The notes under the pieces: generated by a model | Told to the model about the DNA's origin: nothing | The model's input: the letters and a program-made list of their open reading frames with translations, nothing else | Database searches by the model: none | In this document: in pieces, positions 16,308 through 24,361 of the stretch | Numbering within the stretch: the first letter of the stretch is position 1 | Layout of the letters: each line of letters begins with the position of its first letter | From: CAYLLT01 sp964591605 | GTDB lineage: Bacteria; Planctomycetota; Phycisphaerae; UBA1845; PWPN01 | Length of the DNA stretch: 48,312 bases | Direction of reading: 5' to 3' | Assembly: GCA_964591605.1 (NCBI GenBank) | Contig: CAZQEN010000006.1 | Location: 1 to 48,312 of the forward strand | Position numbers and translations under genes: made by a program

Positions 16308-18451
16308 TTCTTCTCCTCGAGCGCTGACTGAATGTTCGCCGTCATCGGATCCTGCAGGTTCAGTTGGAGCGTGCCGTCACTGGCGACAATGTATTTGCGA
16401 AGGCCCTCGCCCGCGGCGATCAGGCCTTCGAGAATCTTGCGGGTGCGGTAGACCGTCGGGGCGGCGCGCTGGGCGGCCATTTCCTGCTCGAAGGTCTCGG
16501 CCCGGGCGCGCATGTCGTTCTCCAGCTCCCAGCGCCGGGCCCGGGCGTTCTCGCGGACCTCGGCCGCCTTGCCGCCCACCGGGAGAATGCCCGCCTCGGC
16601 GTCGCCGTAGAACAGGGCGCTCAGTCTCTTGCGCGCCGCTGCCGCTTCGGGGGTCTGAGAACCGGCCGAGTCCAGTTCATTGACCTGGCGGATCAGTTCC
16701 GACAGCGCCTCGGCCCGCTGCACGTCGCCGGCAACTTCTGCGAGTCTCTTGTTGTACTCCGCATCAGCACTGCGGATGGTGGCCGAGGCCTTCTGTTCGG
16801 CGCCGACCACATCCTGGAAATCGTTGGCGGTCGACTCGGGCGGGTGAACGCCCTGCAGGCCCAGGAACTTGATGTCCACGCCCAGTTGGGCCGCGTCGGC
16901 CCGAACCTGAATGGCCTTCCACAGCGCCTGTTCGATCTCGCCGCGCTGCCCGCCGATCAGCCCGTTGACGTCGACGCTCGCACAGTAGCGGTTGATCTCC
17001 CGGTTGGCGATCGACTTGAGAACCTCCTCAGGCTGGTCGTAGGTGGTCAGCCACTGGTAAGCATCGCGGATCGAATACTGCAGCGAAACCGCAACCCGCA
17101 TGAGGCTCACCGCGACCGCCTCGCCCACCCGTCGGCTCATGTCGCCCGGCTGGGCCGCAGCCGACGCCTCGTCTGACGCACGCGTCGCGGGACCGGCCGC
17201 CGGACGCGTCGCACTCACCTCCCGGATGAAGGTCGCCAGCTTCGGCGTCGCCACCAGGACCTCCAGGTGCGGCTCCTGCTCGTGCTTGTTCGTCCACAGG
17301 ATCAGCTCGTCCTTCTTCTGCTTCTCATCCCTGGGCGGTTCAATCCCGATCTTGAGCTCGTGAACCTGGGCGGTCGCCACCTTGTACGCCGCGTCGATCG
17401 GCCAGGGATACTTCAGATGCAGCCCCGGTTCGAGCACGCCGGGCAGCCGCTGGCCCAGCCGCTCGAGGATGGCCTGCTCGTTGACGTCCACAAATACCAG
17501 CGTGCTGGCCGCCAGCAGCGCCGCCACCGCGAAGCCCAGCAGCGGAACCAGCGAGCGCTGCAGCAGCTTGTAGAACCATGTAGAGGAAACCTCGAACCCG
17601 AACTGGTAGTTCAGGGCGTCAGCGATGGATCGCGCGATCCCGCCCGGCTCGCTGAACAGGCCCAGCAGCCGGCTGTCGAACGCCGGACGCGGCTCCTCCC
17701 CCGGTCCCCGCGGACGGTAGAAGTCCAGGGCGAAGTTCAGCGTCACCTCGAGGGCCAGCACGATCAGCAGGGCCCGCAGCACCTTGGCCAGGATCCGTTC
17801 GGGGGCGGGTGTGCCGGCAAAGTGCAGGGCGGCCAGGGTCGCGGCCACGGCGACGGCCGCCAGCGTCACGCCCATCAGCCAGCTCGACCCCGCCCGCAGC
17901 ATCCGCGATTCGGGCAGTCGGCCCATGCCGGCCGCATAGCGTGAGAACAGGAAGCTCAGGAACGCCGCCCCGCCGACGAACCAGATCAGCATTCCGGTGT
18001 TCTGGGTCGGCGGCCACATGCTCGAGTCGAGCGGCTCGCGGAAACTCCAGGGCCACGAAACCGTCGCCGCCAGCAGCAGTCCGGCCACCACGAGCAGCGT
18101 GAAGACCGGCAGCAGCCACCGGAACATCCAATTCAATCGCCGCCGAGCCAGCAGCAGCGTCTCGTCGTCCACGTCGAAGAGCGCCCCGCCGGCCAGGCCC
18201 GACTCGCGTTCCTTGCGCAACTGCTCGGACTCGAAGGCCTCCTCCTGAACCAGGACCTTCTGCTGATAGATCAGGACGAGGCAGAACCAGATCAGGATGC
18301 CCGCGCTGGAGAGCAGGGTCAGCGCGCGGATCGACGCCGAAGCCCCCCAGATCGATAGCAGCAGGAGGAACGCGGTCAGTGCAACTTGAAACGACAGACC
18401 GACCAGCGCGACAGTCCGGGCGCGACGTTCAGGGCGTTGCTGAGTAACCAC
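16304..18451 (-). CDS. Large 7-TM SPFH (band 7) protein
   Basis: A protein of about 715 residues, first in the SPFH run. About six transmembrane helices fill its N-terminal third, and a seventh leads into VFVDVNEQAILERLGQR and the SPFH block EPGLHLKYPWPID. The SPFH domain extends through SLQYSIRDAYQWLTTYD, followed by a coiled coil of Ala/Glu/Arg-rich helices. Ordinary SPFH proteins have only one membrane anchor, so the added multi-span region is unusual. I set the start at GTG 18451 because it yields a natural polar N-tail before the first helix; the frame also opens at TTG 18484. It overlaps the next SPFH gene by four bases. Confidence 0.82.
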   Translation of the reverse strand: MVTQQRPERRARTVALVGLSFQVALTAFLLLLSIWGASASIRALTLLSSAGILIWFCLVLIYQQKVLVQEEAFESEQLRKERESGLAGGALFDVDDETLLLARRRLNWMFRWLLPVFTLLVVAGLLLAATVSWPWSFREPLDSSMWPPTQNTGMLIWFVGGAAFLSFLFSRYAAGMGRLPESRMLRAGSSWLMGVTLAAVAVAATLAALHFAGTPAPERILAKVLRALLIVLALEVTLNFALDFYRPRGPGEEPRPAFDSRLLGLFSEPGGIARSIADALNYQFGFEVSSTWFYKLLQRSLVPLLGFAVAALLAASTLVFVDVNEQAILERLGQRLPGVLEPGLHLKYPWPIDAAYKVATAQVHELKIGIEPPRDEKQKKDELILWTNKHEQEPHLEVLVATPKLATFIREVSATRPAAGPATRASDEASAAAQPGDMSRRVGEAVAVSLMRVAVSLQYSIRDAYQWLTTYDQPEEVLKSIANREINRYCASVDVNGLIGGQRGEIEQALWKAIQVRADAAQLGVDIKFLGLQGVHPPESTANDFQDVVGAEQKASATIRSADAEYNKRLAEVAGDVQRAEALSELIRQVNELDSAGSQTPEAAAARKRLSALFYGDAEAGILPVGGKAAEVRENARARRWELENDMRARAETFEQEMAAQRAAPTVYRTRKILEGLIAAGEGLRKYIVASDGTLQLNLQDPMTANIQSALEEKK

Positions 18452-18487
18452 GCAGAAAATCTCGGATGAAGAAAACCGTCTCAAGTG

Positions 18488-18507
18488 CCGCAGGCTTCAG
18501 CCTGCGG
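18488..18507. repeat. Perfect short palindrome in divergent spacer
   Basis: CCGCAGGC at 18488-18495 pairs with GCCTGCGG at 18500-18507 around the loop TTCA. It lies between the divergent SPFH and permease genes, so it is not a terminator for two converging genes. Sequences of the form CAGGCTTCAGCCTG are a recurrent palindrome class in intergenic DNA of many bacteria, and this may be one copy of a dispersed family. Confidence 0.55.
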
Positions 18508-18560
18508 GGCCGCTCGAACCGGGAGAACGGTAACAGATTCGAGCCCGACCGGCCGACCAG

Positions 18561-18597
18561 TGGACGACCGAGCGGCGTACTTTACAATATCAGTACG
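18561..18597 (+). promoter_or_regulatory. Candidate promoter with dyad for divergent permease
   Basis: A TGGACG at 18561-18566 and a TACAAT at 18583-18588 are separated by 16 bases, giving a modest sigma70-like promoter with a predicted start near 18595. The -10 is wrapped in a dyad, CGTACT at 18576-18581 and AGTACG at 18592-18597, which could be an operator. It would drive the permease gene about 94 bases downstream. This is a pattern match only. Confidence 0.4.
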
Positions 18598-18688
18598 GTC
18601 CTGCCAAGCCGAAGTTTGCGCGGACCGGCCCGACTTTTGCGGACCGCGGGTCTGCCAACCGGTTGTAGCACAAGGCATTACACGGCTC

Positions 18689-19657
18689 ATGTGGAACAAG
18701 CTCTGGGGCATTATCGTCAACAGCTTCACGGAGACCATCCGCCAGCCCATCTACGGCACGCTCATCCTGGTGGCGACCGGCCTGATGGTCCTCAACGTGG
18801 GCATCGCGGGCTATACCCTGGAGGACGATAACAAGCTCCTCAAGGACCTGGGGCTCTCCACCCTCCTCGTTTCGGGCCTGTTTCTGGCCGCCTTCAGCGC
18901 TGCCGGAATCCTGTCACAGGAGATCGAAAACAAGACCGTCCTGACGGTCATCAGCAAGCCGGTCAGCCGTCCGCTCTTCCTGGTGGGCAAGTTTGTGGGG
19001 CTGACCGGGGCCTTGGCCATCGCTTTCTACCTGATCAGTATCGTGTTCCTGCTCACCATGCGGCACCAGGTGCTTGAGCGGGCCAGCCAGGACTTCGATC
19101 TGCCCGTCATCATCTTCGGGACCACCGCCGTCCTGGCGACGCTGCTCATCGCCGCGTTCTGTAACTACTTGTATGACATGCAGTTCACGTCGACGGCGGT
19201 GACGCTGTCGGTGCCCCTCATGACTCTGGCCCTGGTTCTGGTGGCCCTCATCGACAAGGAGTGGAGCTTTCAGGCGTTCGGGAAAGACTTCCTGAGCGGC
19301 CAGCTCCTGGGGGCGATCGTGCTCGTCTTCGCCATGGTGATGATCCTGACCTCGGTCGCCGTGGCGGTTTCCAGTCGCCTCGGCCAGGTGATGACGCTCA
19401 CCGTCTGCACCGTCGTGATGCTCATCGGGCTGGTGTCCGATGCTATGTTCGGCCAGTACCGCGAGGTGAGCCAGCTCGCCCGCGTGGCGTACCGGCTCGT
19501 GCCCAACCTCGCCTACCTCTGGGTCACCGACGCTCTCACCCAGGGCAACGAAATCACCCTCAAATACGTCGGCCTCTCCTTCGGCTACGCCATGCTCATC
19601 GTCCTGGCCTGGCTCTTCCTGGGCATCGCCCTCTTCCAGAAACGGGAAGTGGGCTAG
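18689..19657 (+). CDS. ABC-2 type permease, divergent
   Basis: A 322-residue integral membrane protein of the ABC-2 exporter family. About six helices are visible, with a re-entry motif ending VLTVISKPVSRPLFLVGKFVG (residues about 83-105) that matches the SKPxxR element of its larger neighbour. It ends in a short tail LFQKREVG typical of NatB-like permeases. Its own ATPase is not adjacent on this strand; the nearest is the ATPase at 12508-13713 across the divergent spacer, so both permeases may share it. I set ATG 18689; the frame is open upstream but those codons look non-coding. Confidence 0.88.
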   Translation: MWNKLWGIIVNSFTETIRQPIYGTLILVATGLMVLNVGIAGYTLEDDNKLLKDLGLSTLLVSGLFLAAFSAAGILSQEIENKTVLTVISKPVSRPLFLVGKFVGLTGALAIAFYLISIVFLLTMRHQVLERASQDFDLPVIIFGTTAVLATLLIAAFCNYLYDMQFTSTAVTLSVPLMTLALVLVALIDKEWSFQAFGKDFLSGQLLGAIVLVFAMVMILTSVAVAVSSRLGQVMTLTVCTVVMLIGLVSDAMFGQYREVSQLARVAYRLVPNLAYLWVTDALTQGNEITLKYVGLSFGYAMLIVLAWLFLGIALFQKREVG

Positions 19658-19756
19658 ACTCTCCGCCCCGTATGGGCCGCCGCACGCCTGCCCTCTCCGG
19701 TTGGGGAGAATCGCGTCCTCCTGCGCTAAGGAGGCTCGCCCTGTTAGAATTGAGGC

Positions 19757-20011
19757 ATGGCAACCTTGAGCCCGTTAGACCAGCTCCTGAACCCGGACGC
19801 CGGCTGGCTCACACCCTGCGGCGCGCAGAAGCTCGTCGGCTGGAAGGTCAGCGAGGAGCTTCGCCAGCGCATCGAAGAACTGGGTCGGAAGGCGAATCTC
19901 GCCCAGTTGAGCGCGGACGAAGATGCCGAGTACCGGTCATATCTCGACGACGCTGAGGTCATCAGCCTTCTGCAGGCGAAGGCACGGCGACTATACCGGA
20001 TCAACGATTAG
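19757..20011 (+). CDS. Small conserved-looking protein preceding HNH gene
   Basis: An 84-residue acidic protein of unknown function. It begins MATLSPLDQLLNPDAG, has a middle helix rich in Glu/Arg and ends in EVISLLQAKARRLYRIND. Small proteins of this shape often lie directly before HNH nuclease genes, as here, where the broken HNH gene starts three bases after the TAG stop. That suggests a two-gene unit, though whether it modulates the nuclease is unknown. A TAGAAT hexamer lies at 19745-19750, six bases before the ATG, again suggesting a leaderless transcript. I cannot name a family. Confidence 0.6.
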   Translation: MATLSPLDQLLNPDAGWLTPCGAQKLVGWKVSEELRQRIEELGRKANLAQLSADEDAEYRSYLDDAEVISLLQAKARRLYRIND

Positions 20012-20014
20012 TGC

Positions 20015-20419
20015 ATGGATGCAACTACCCGCGAGCTGGTCCGACAGAGAGCCGGCAGACGTTGAGAGTACTGCCTTTTCCCTGAGCGCGCGCTGCCGTA
20101 CCTCGTGTTCCACGTCGACCATATCGTCGCCAGGCAGCATGTTGATGAGGTGTCGGACGACCCGCAGTTGCTGGCCTGGGCCTGCAGCGAGTGTAATTAT
20201 CACAAGGGGCCCAGTCTGATCAGCATCGACCCGGAGTCGAAGGAGCAGGCCGCCCTGTTCAATCCTCGGCGCGATGACTGGAGTTCTCACTTCACGATCG
20301 ATCGGGGCATCATCGTTGGTCTGACGCCAACGGGTCGAGCCACCGCCCGCCTGCTGGACAAGAACGCACCCCGGCTGGTCCGGCTGCGACGCGAACTGAT
20401 CGAGCAGGGTGAGTTGTGA
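20015..20419 (+). pseudogene. HNH endonuclease gene interrupted by in-frame TGA
   Basis: The frame from ATG 20015 encodes MDATTRELVRQRAGRR, then TGA at 20063-20065, then EYCLFPER and onward. In this HNH family the motif reads R-C-E-Y-C, so TGA stands exactly where the first zinc-binding Cys codon (TGC or TGT) belongs. After it the frame stays open for 117 codons and keeps FHVDHIVARQH (HNH core), then CSECNYHKG (second Cys pair) and a C-terminal NPRRDDW. A one-base change of TGC to TGA explains everything, so this is probably a recent nonsense mutation. A shorter protein could start at GTG 20105 but would lack the first Cys pair. Readthrough as selenocysteine is not supported. Confidence 0.8.
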
Positions 20420-20954
20420 GAACGGCGCTCATCGGCGGCACCGCCGGCGCTTCGATGGGGGCCGGGATGGATGGCCTTTTCAATCGTGGTGCGAAAAAGC
20501 CCTACCTTCCCTCTTCCCGCTTGTCGCTCCGCAGCGGCATCCTTCTCCACCCCCGACGCCATGTTCGGCCAGTACCGCAAGGTGAGCCAGCTCGTCCGCG
20601 TGGCCTACCGGCTCGTGGGATGGCGCGCGACTCGTGGGCAAGTCCGCCGTTGGCCGGGCCACGACCGCCGTTCTGGCAATCAACCACCCGGATGACATCG
20701 CAGTGCGACGAGCCCTCATCGCCGAGGGCCTGATTCCGCCGGCCGACTCGTGAGCCGAAGCGTCGATGCGCTCGGCGCTGGCGGCGGCCCGGCCGCCAGC
20801 CGACCGCCACAGGGGGCGGCCGCCACGGGTGCCTGCTTTCAGTGGCTTACCGAAAACGGTACTACCGGCCCGGCTTGCGGCGGCGGACGTACACTTCAGC
20901 CCGCACCAGATCCTCCGGTATATTGCCCTCGAAACCACAGCGGGAGCCACCGCC
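20420..20954. other. Decayed region without an intact gene
   Basis: No intact gene fits this 535-base stretch. It begins with a Gly-rich open fragment (about 20416-20500), then contains the permease copy at 20553-20617, and then a 40-codon open fragment from 20631 to the TGA at 20751-20753 whose product ends AEGLIPPADS and which resembles the tail of some lost gene. The remainder to 20954 is GC-rich and shows only a TATATT hexamer at 20919-20924 and a GGGAG ribosome-binding site before the galactosidase ATG. I read it as a patchwork of remnants. Confidence 0.6.
20553..20617 (+). pseudogene. Fragment copy of the ABC-2 permease gene
   Basis: These 65 bases match bases 19437-19501 of the ABC-2 permease gene at 60 of 65 positions. 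The copy would encode PDAMFGQYRKVSQLVRVAYRL, against PDAMFGQYREVSQLARVAYRL-like sequence in the intact gene, with three of five changes silent. Neither end of the copy continues the homology, so it is a small displaced fragment, not a second permease. It could be a leftover of a former paralogue or of a local rearrangement. Confidence 0.75.
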
Positions 20955-23006
20955 ATGCGTATCGAACGCGAAAACCTGTTTCTCGGCACGACAATCGCGC
21001 TGGGTTTGGTCGCCGCGGCCTGCCCCGGAGCGTCCTGGGCCGCGGAGCGCGACTGGATCGACGAGTTGACCCTGGGCACCGGCCCGCACATGGGCCGCAC
21101 ATACCCCTTCTCATTCACCTGTGCAGGCAGAGGCAGCGACGAACTGTTGGGCTCTTGGCGCCACGAGCGGCGCGACGACGAGCAGGACAAGGGCCTCACC
21201 GTGCACGTGCAGGAGTGGACCAATCCGCAGACCCGCCTGACGGTGACGATGAAATCGGTCGAATTCGAGGACTTCCCGGCCCGCGACTGGACGCTCTATT
21301 TCGAGAATCGGGGCGAAATCGACACGCCCGTCATCGAAAACGTGCAGGCCGCCGACCTGACGCTCTCCTCGCCGCCGGCCGGCGGGCGCTTCCGGCTGCA
21401 TCGCACGTACGGCGGGCCGGCGAAGCCCTCCGATTTCGAGCCGAGCGTGGTGGCGCTCGACGAGAAGACGCCGCTGAGTCTGAATCCGGGCCACGGCCGA
21501 TCGTCGAGCCAGTGCTTCCCGTTTTTCCGGATCGATACGCGCCGCGGCTCGGCGATTCTGGCCATCGGCTGGTCGGGCATGTGGAAGGCGGACTTCGTCT
21601 GCCCCGACGCCCGGCAACTCCACGTGACGGCCGGCCTGGCGAAAACGCATTTCATCCTGCATCCGGGCGAGCGGGTCCGCGGCCCGCGCATCCTGCTGCT
21701 GGCGTGGCCCGGTGAATCGGCCGAGAGCAATGCCCGCTTCCGCGAGCTCGTGTTCAAGCACTACGCGGCCCGGCGCGGCGGCCGGACGCCGCTGCCGACG
21801 CTCTTCTGCAATACGTGCTTTACCCGCGGGGGCGGCTGGCTCAATGAGTGCAACGCGGCCAACCAGATCTCGCTCATCAACGCGTACACCCCGCTCGGCC
21901 TGGAGGCGCTGCTGACCGACGCCGGCTGGTTCGAGGGCGGCTGGCCCGCCGGTGCGGGGAACTGGAACCCACGGAAAGATGCCTATCCCGACGGGATGGC
22001 CCCCGTGGCCGCCGCCGCACGCGACAAGGGCATGGTCTACGGCCTGTGGTTCGAGCCGGAGCGCGTCGTCGCCGGAACCGAGCTGCATCGAACGCACCCC
22101 GAATGGCTGCTCTCTTCACGCGGGCAACCACAGGAGACGTACCTGCTCAATTTCGGCCTGCCGCAGGTGCAGGAGCATTTCTTCCACATCGTCAAGGGCT
22201 TCATGGACCTTCCTGGTTTTCGCTTCTACCGCCAGGACTTCAACATGGACCCCCTGCCCTACTGGCGGCACACGGATGCACCCGACCGGCAGGGCGTCAC
22301 CGAGATGAAGTACATCGAAGGGCTCTACGCCTACTGGGACCGTATCGCCGAGACATGGCCGGACAGCCTGCGCGAGGAATGCGCCAGCGGGGGCAACCGC
22401 ATCGACCTCGAAACGGTCCGCCGCATGCACCTGCACCAGAAGACCGACTACTGGTTCGACAACGAGGCGGATCAGGGCGCGCTGTGGGGACTGAGCCAGT
22501 ACCTGCCCAACAGCACCGTGGTCGCACACCTGAACCGGATGGACGACTACTCGTTCCATTCGACGCTGGCCTCGTCGCTGTGCATGGGATGGATCGCCGA
22601 CGCGCCGGATTTCGACGCGGCGCGGGGTAAGAAGCTGCTCGACCGCTACCTGCAGGTGCGGCATCTGCTCGTCGGGGCGTGGTACCCGATGCTGCCCTAC
22701 TCGCGCGACTCCGGCGAGTGGATCGGCTCGCAGTTTCACCGCCGCGATCTGGACGCCGGGATGCTGCTGGTGTTCCGCCATGCGGAGAGCCCCTATCGCA
22801 CGGTGGATGTGGCCCTGCGCGGCGTGCGTCCCGAGGCGACCTATGAACTGGCGTCGGACAGCACCGGCCGCAGGTGGCGTGCAACGGGTGAGGAGCTTTC
22901 ACGCAGCCTGATGATCACCATCCCGGAGAAACACGGCTCTGACCTGATCGTGTATCATGTGCTGGGCCAACAGGAGAGGCGCGAGGGTGAGAATGGGACA
23001 AGGTGA
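20955..23006 (+). CDS. Secreted GH36 family alpha-galactosidase
   Basis: A 683-residue exported glycoside hydrolase of family 36, which removes alpha-galactose from oligosaccharides. A signal peptide with hydrophobic core TIALGLVAAACPG ends near ASWA-AE. An N-terminal beta-sandwich is followed by the TIM barrel (about 270-570). The nucleophile is Asp428 in FYRQDFNMD and the acid/base is Asp484 in CASGGNRID, both at the positions expected for GH36. A C-terminal beta domain closes it. I chose ATG 20955, where a GGGAG ribosome-binding site and the signal peptide begin; the frame is open earlier. No sugar transporter is adjacent, so it probably works alone outside the cytoplasm. Confidence 0.93.
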   Translation: MRIERENLFLGTTIALGLVAAACPGASWAAERDWIDELTLGTGPHMGRTYPFSFTCAGRGSDELLGSWRHERRDDEQDKGLTVHVQEWTNPQTRLTVTMKSVEFEDFPARDWTLYFENRGEIDTPVIENVQAADLTLSSPPAGGRFRLHRTYGGPAKPSDFEPSVVALDEKTPLSLNPGHGRSSSQCFPFFRIDTRRGSAILAIGWSGMWKADFVCPDARQLHVTAGLAKTHFILHPGERVRGPRILLLAWPGESAESNARFRELVFKHYAARRGGRTPLPTLFCNTCFTRGGGWLNECNAANQISLINAYTPLGLEALLTDAGWFEGGWPAGAGNWNPRKDAYPDGMAPVAAAARDKGMVYGLWFEPERVVAGTELHRTHPEWLLSSRGQPQETYLLNFGLPQVQEHFFHIVKGFMDLPGFRFYRQDFNMDPLPYWRHTDAPDRQGVTEMKYIEGLYAYWDRIAETWPDSLREECASGGNRIDLETVRRMHLHQKTDYWFDNEADQGALWGLSQYLPNSTVVAHLNRMDDYSFHSTLASSLCMGWIADAPDFDAARGKKLLDRYLQVRHLLVGAWYPMLPYSRDSGEWIGSQFHRRDLDAGMLLVFRHAESPYRTVDVALRGVRPEATYELASDSTGRRWRATGEELSRSLMITIPEKHGSDLIVYHVLGQQERREGENGTR

Positions 23007-23130
23007 TCAGGATTTGTGCTTTCTGCATTTTTCCGACTGTCTGGTGGACGTGAAGCGCGGTCCCGTACCGTTTTCGGTGAGATGGTTTCGGCTGCTGTGG
23101 CTGGTGTCGCCTTCGCAATGAGAGTTTCGT

Positions 23131-23330
23131 GCTGCGTGCGCTAGGCCCGGCATTCATGCCCGGGGAGATCGCGCCAACCAGAGCTGCCAGCTCGCTGTAG
23201 CGGGCTTCTCGACTTGCAGCTTCAGCCAAACAAGGCTTGGGCTGAAGCCGGGAAGAAAATCCCGGTAAACCGGGATAGCGACGATATGGGACTCCGCGTT
23301 ACCCGGCATGAATGCCGGGCCTGGCGCAGC
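23131..23330. repeat. Composite inverted-repeat element with inner hairpins
   Basis: This spacer of about 390 bases (23007-23396) holds a structured element. Its outer arms, 23143-23160 and 23305-23322, are perfect 18-base inverted repeats of the word AGGCCCGGCATTCATGCC. Each arm is itself near-palindromic. Inside lie GCTTCAGCC at 23219-23227 facing GGCTGAAGC at 23240-23248, and ATCCCGG at 23259-23265 facing CCGGGAT at 23270-23276. CCGGGA at 23248-23253 could instead pair with TCCCGG at 23260-23265, so two folds compete. The layout fits a small non-autonomous repeat (MITE- or REP-like). No gene was found here; the rest of the spacer shows nothing else. Confidence 0.7.
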
Positions 23331-23396
23331 AATCACAAAAGTCCCTTACCGAAGCCGGTATTGGACCCTCCGTGTCACTGGCCTGAGCAGAGCCGC

Positions 23397-24356
23397 ATGC
23401 TGATCCTGAACGACTGGACGAGGGCTGACTTCTCGCGAGTGGTCCTGAGCATCGGGAACTTCGACGGCGTGCACCGCGGGCACCGCGCGATCCTCGATGC
23501 CGCCCGCCGCCGTGCCGCCGCGGCGGGCACGCAGGTCGTGGCGATGACGTTCGAGCCGCATCCGTCCGCCCTGCTCACGCCCGACCGCGTTCCGGCGACG
23601 CTCACGCCGCTCGAGTACAAGCTCGAGCTGCTTGAGGGCGCGGGGGTCGATGCGGCGGTGATTGTGCAGACCACGCCCGCGTTTCTGGCCATCCCGGCCG
23701 AGCAGTTTGTCACCGACGTGATCGTGAAGCGGTTCCACCCGATCGCCGTGGTGGAAGGCCCGACCTTCGGATTCGGTGCTCACCGCCGGGGCAACGTGCG
23801 GACACTCGCCGCGGCCGGTGCTCAGCATGGATTCGAAGTGCAGGTCGTCGAGCCGGTGCGGGTGGCTCTCGGCGGGCACCCCGAGACGATCGTCTCGAGC
23901 TCGCTGGTGCGGCATCTGCTGACCTCCGGGACAGTGGACGGCGCGGCGCTGTGCCTGGGCCGGCCGTATGCCCTCTTCGGACGCATCGAGCGCGGCAGCG
24001 GCCGGGGGCGGACCATCGGCTTCCCCACCGCGAATCTGTCGGTTGGATCGCAGCTCATTCCGGGGTCGGGCGTCTACGCGGGGAGAGCTCATCTCTCCGG
24101 CAGCGGTGCATCATCGGCCGCCGCCGCCCCGATTGCCGCGGCCATCAGTGTCGGCAAGAACCCCACCTTCGACGCGACGCAGCTCACGGTCGAAGCGTTT
24201 CTTCTTGACTTCGACGGGGACCTCTACGGCCAGCTCATCCGGCTCGAATTCCTGGCCTGGCTCCGCAGCCAGCAGAAGTTCGACTCGCCGGAAGCCCTGT
24301 CTGAGCAGATCCAGCGTGACGTGGCAGCCACCCGCCAGATCGCCGCCCGACCGTGA
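23397..24356 (+). CDS. ribF: Bifunctional riboflavin kinase / FAD synthetase
   Basis: A 319-residue enzyme that phosphorylates riboflavin to FMN and adenylates FMN to FAD. The N-terminal FAD synthetase half has GNFDGVHRGH and the SSSLVRHLL motif; the C-terminal kinase half has GRTIGFPTAN and GVYAGRAHL. Both catalytic halves are complete. I chose ATG 23397, which lies 13 residues before the conserved GNFDG; upstream codons in the same frame run through the hairpin-rich spacer and look non-coding. No strong ribosome-binding site is apparent. It converges with the M20 peptidase gene, leaving five bases between them. Confidence 0.93.
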   Translation: MLILNDWTRADFSRVVLSIGNFDGVHRGHRAILDAARRRAAAAGTQVVAMTFEPHPSALLTPDRVPATLTPLEYKLELLEGAGVDAAVIVQTTPAFLAIPAEQFVTDVIVKRFHPIAVVEGPTFGFGAHRRGNVRTLAAAGAQHGFEVQVVEPVRVALGGHPETIVSSSLVRHLLTSGTVDGAALCLGRPYALFGRIERGSGRGRTIGFPTANLSVGSQLIPGSGVYAGRAHLSGSGASSAAAAPIAAAISVGKNPTFDATQLTVEAFLLDFDGDLYGQLIRLEFLAWLRSQQKFDSPEALSEQIQRDVAATRQIAARP

Positions 24357-24361
24357 TGACC

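Noticed and set aside
20063..20065. TGA in the HNH gene read as selenocysteine
   Set aside because: No SECIS-like hairpin follows, no sel genes are visible and zinc-site Cys is rarely replaced by selenocysteine.
23131..23330. FMN riboswitch before ribF
   Set aside because: The six-helix FMN consensus is not visible, and the structure is a set of simple palindromes typical of a repeat element.
23214..23396. Upstream in-frame extension of ribF
   Set aside because: These codons run through the hairpin-rich repeat and precede the normal N-terminus; the ATG at 23397 fits the family.
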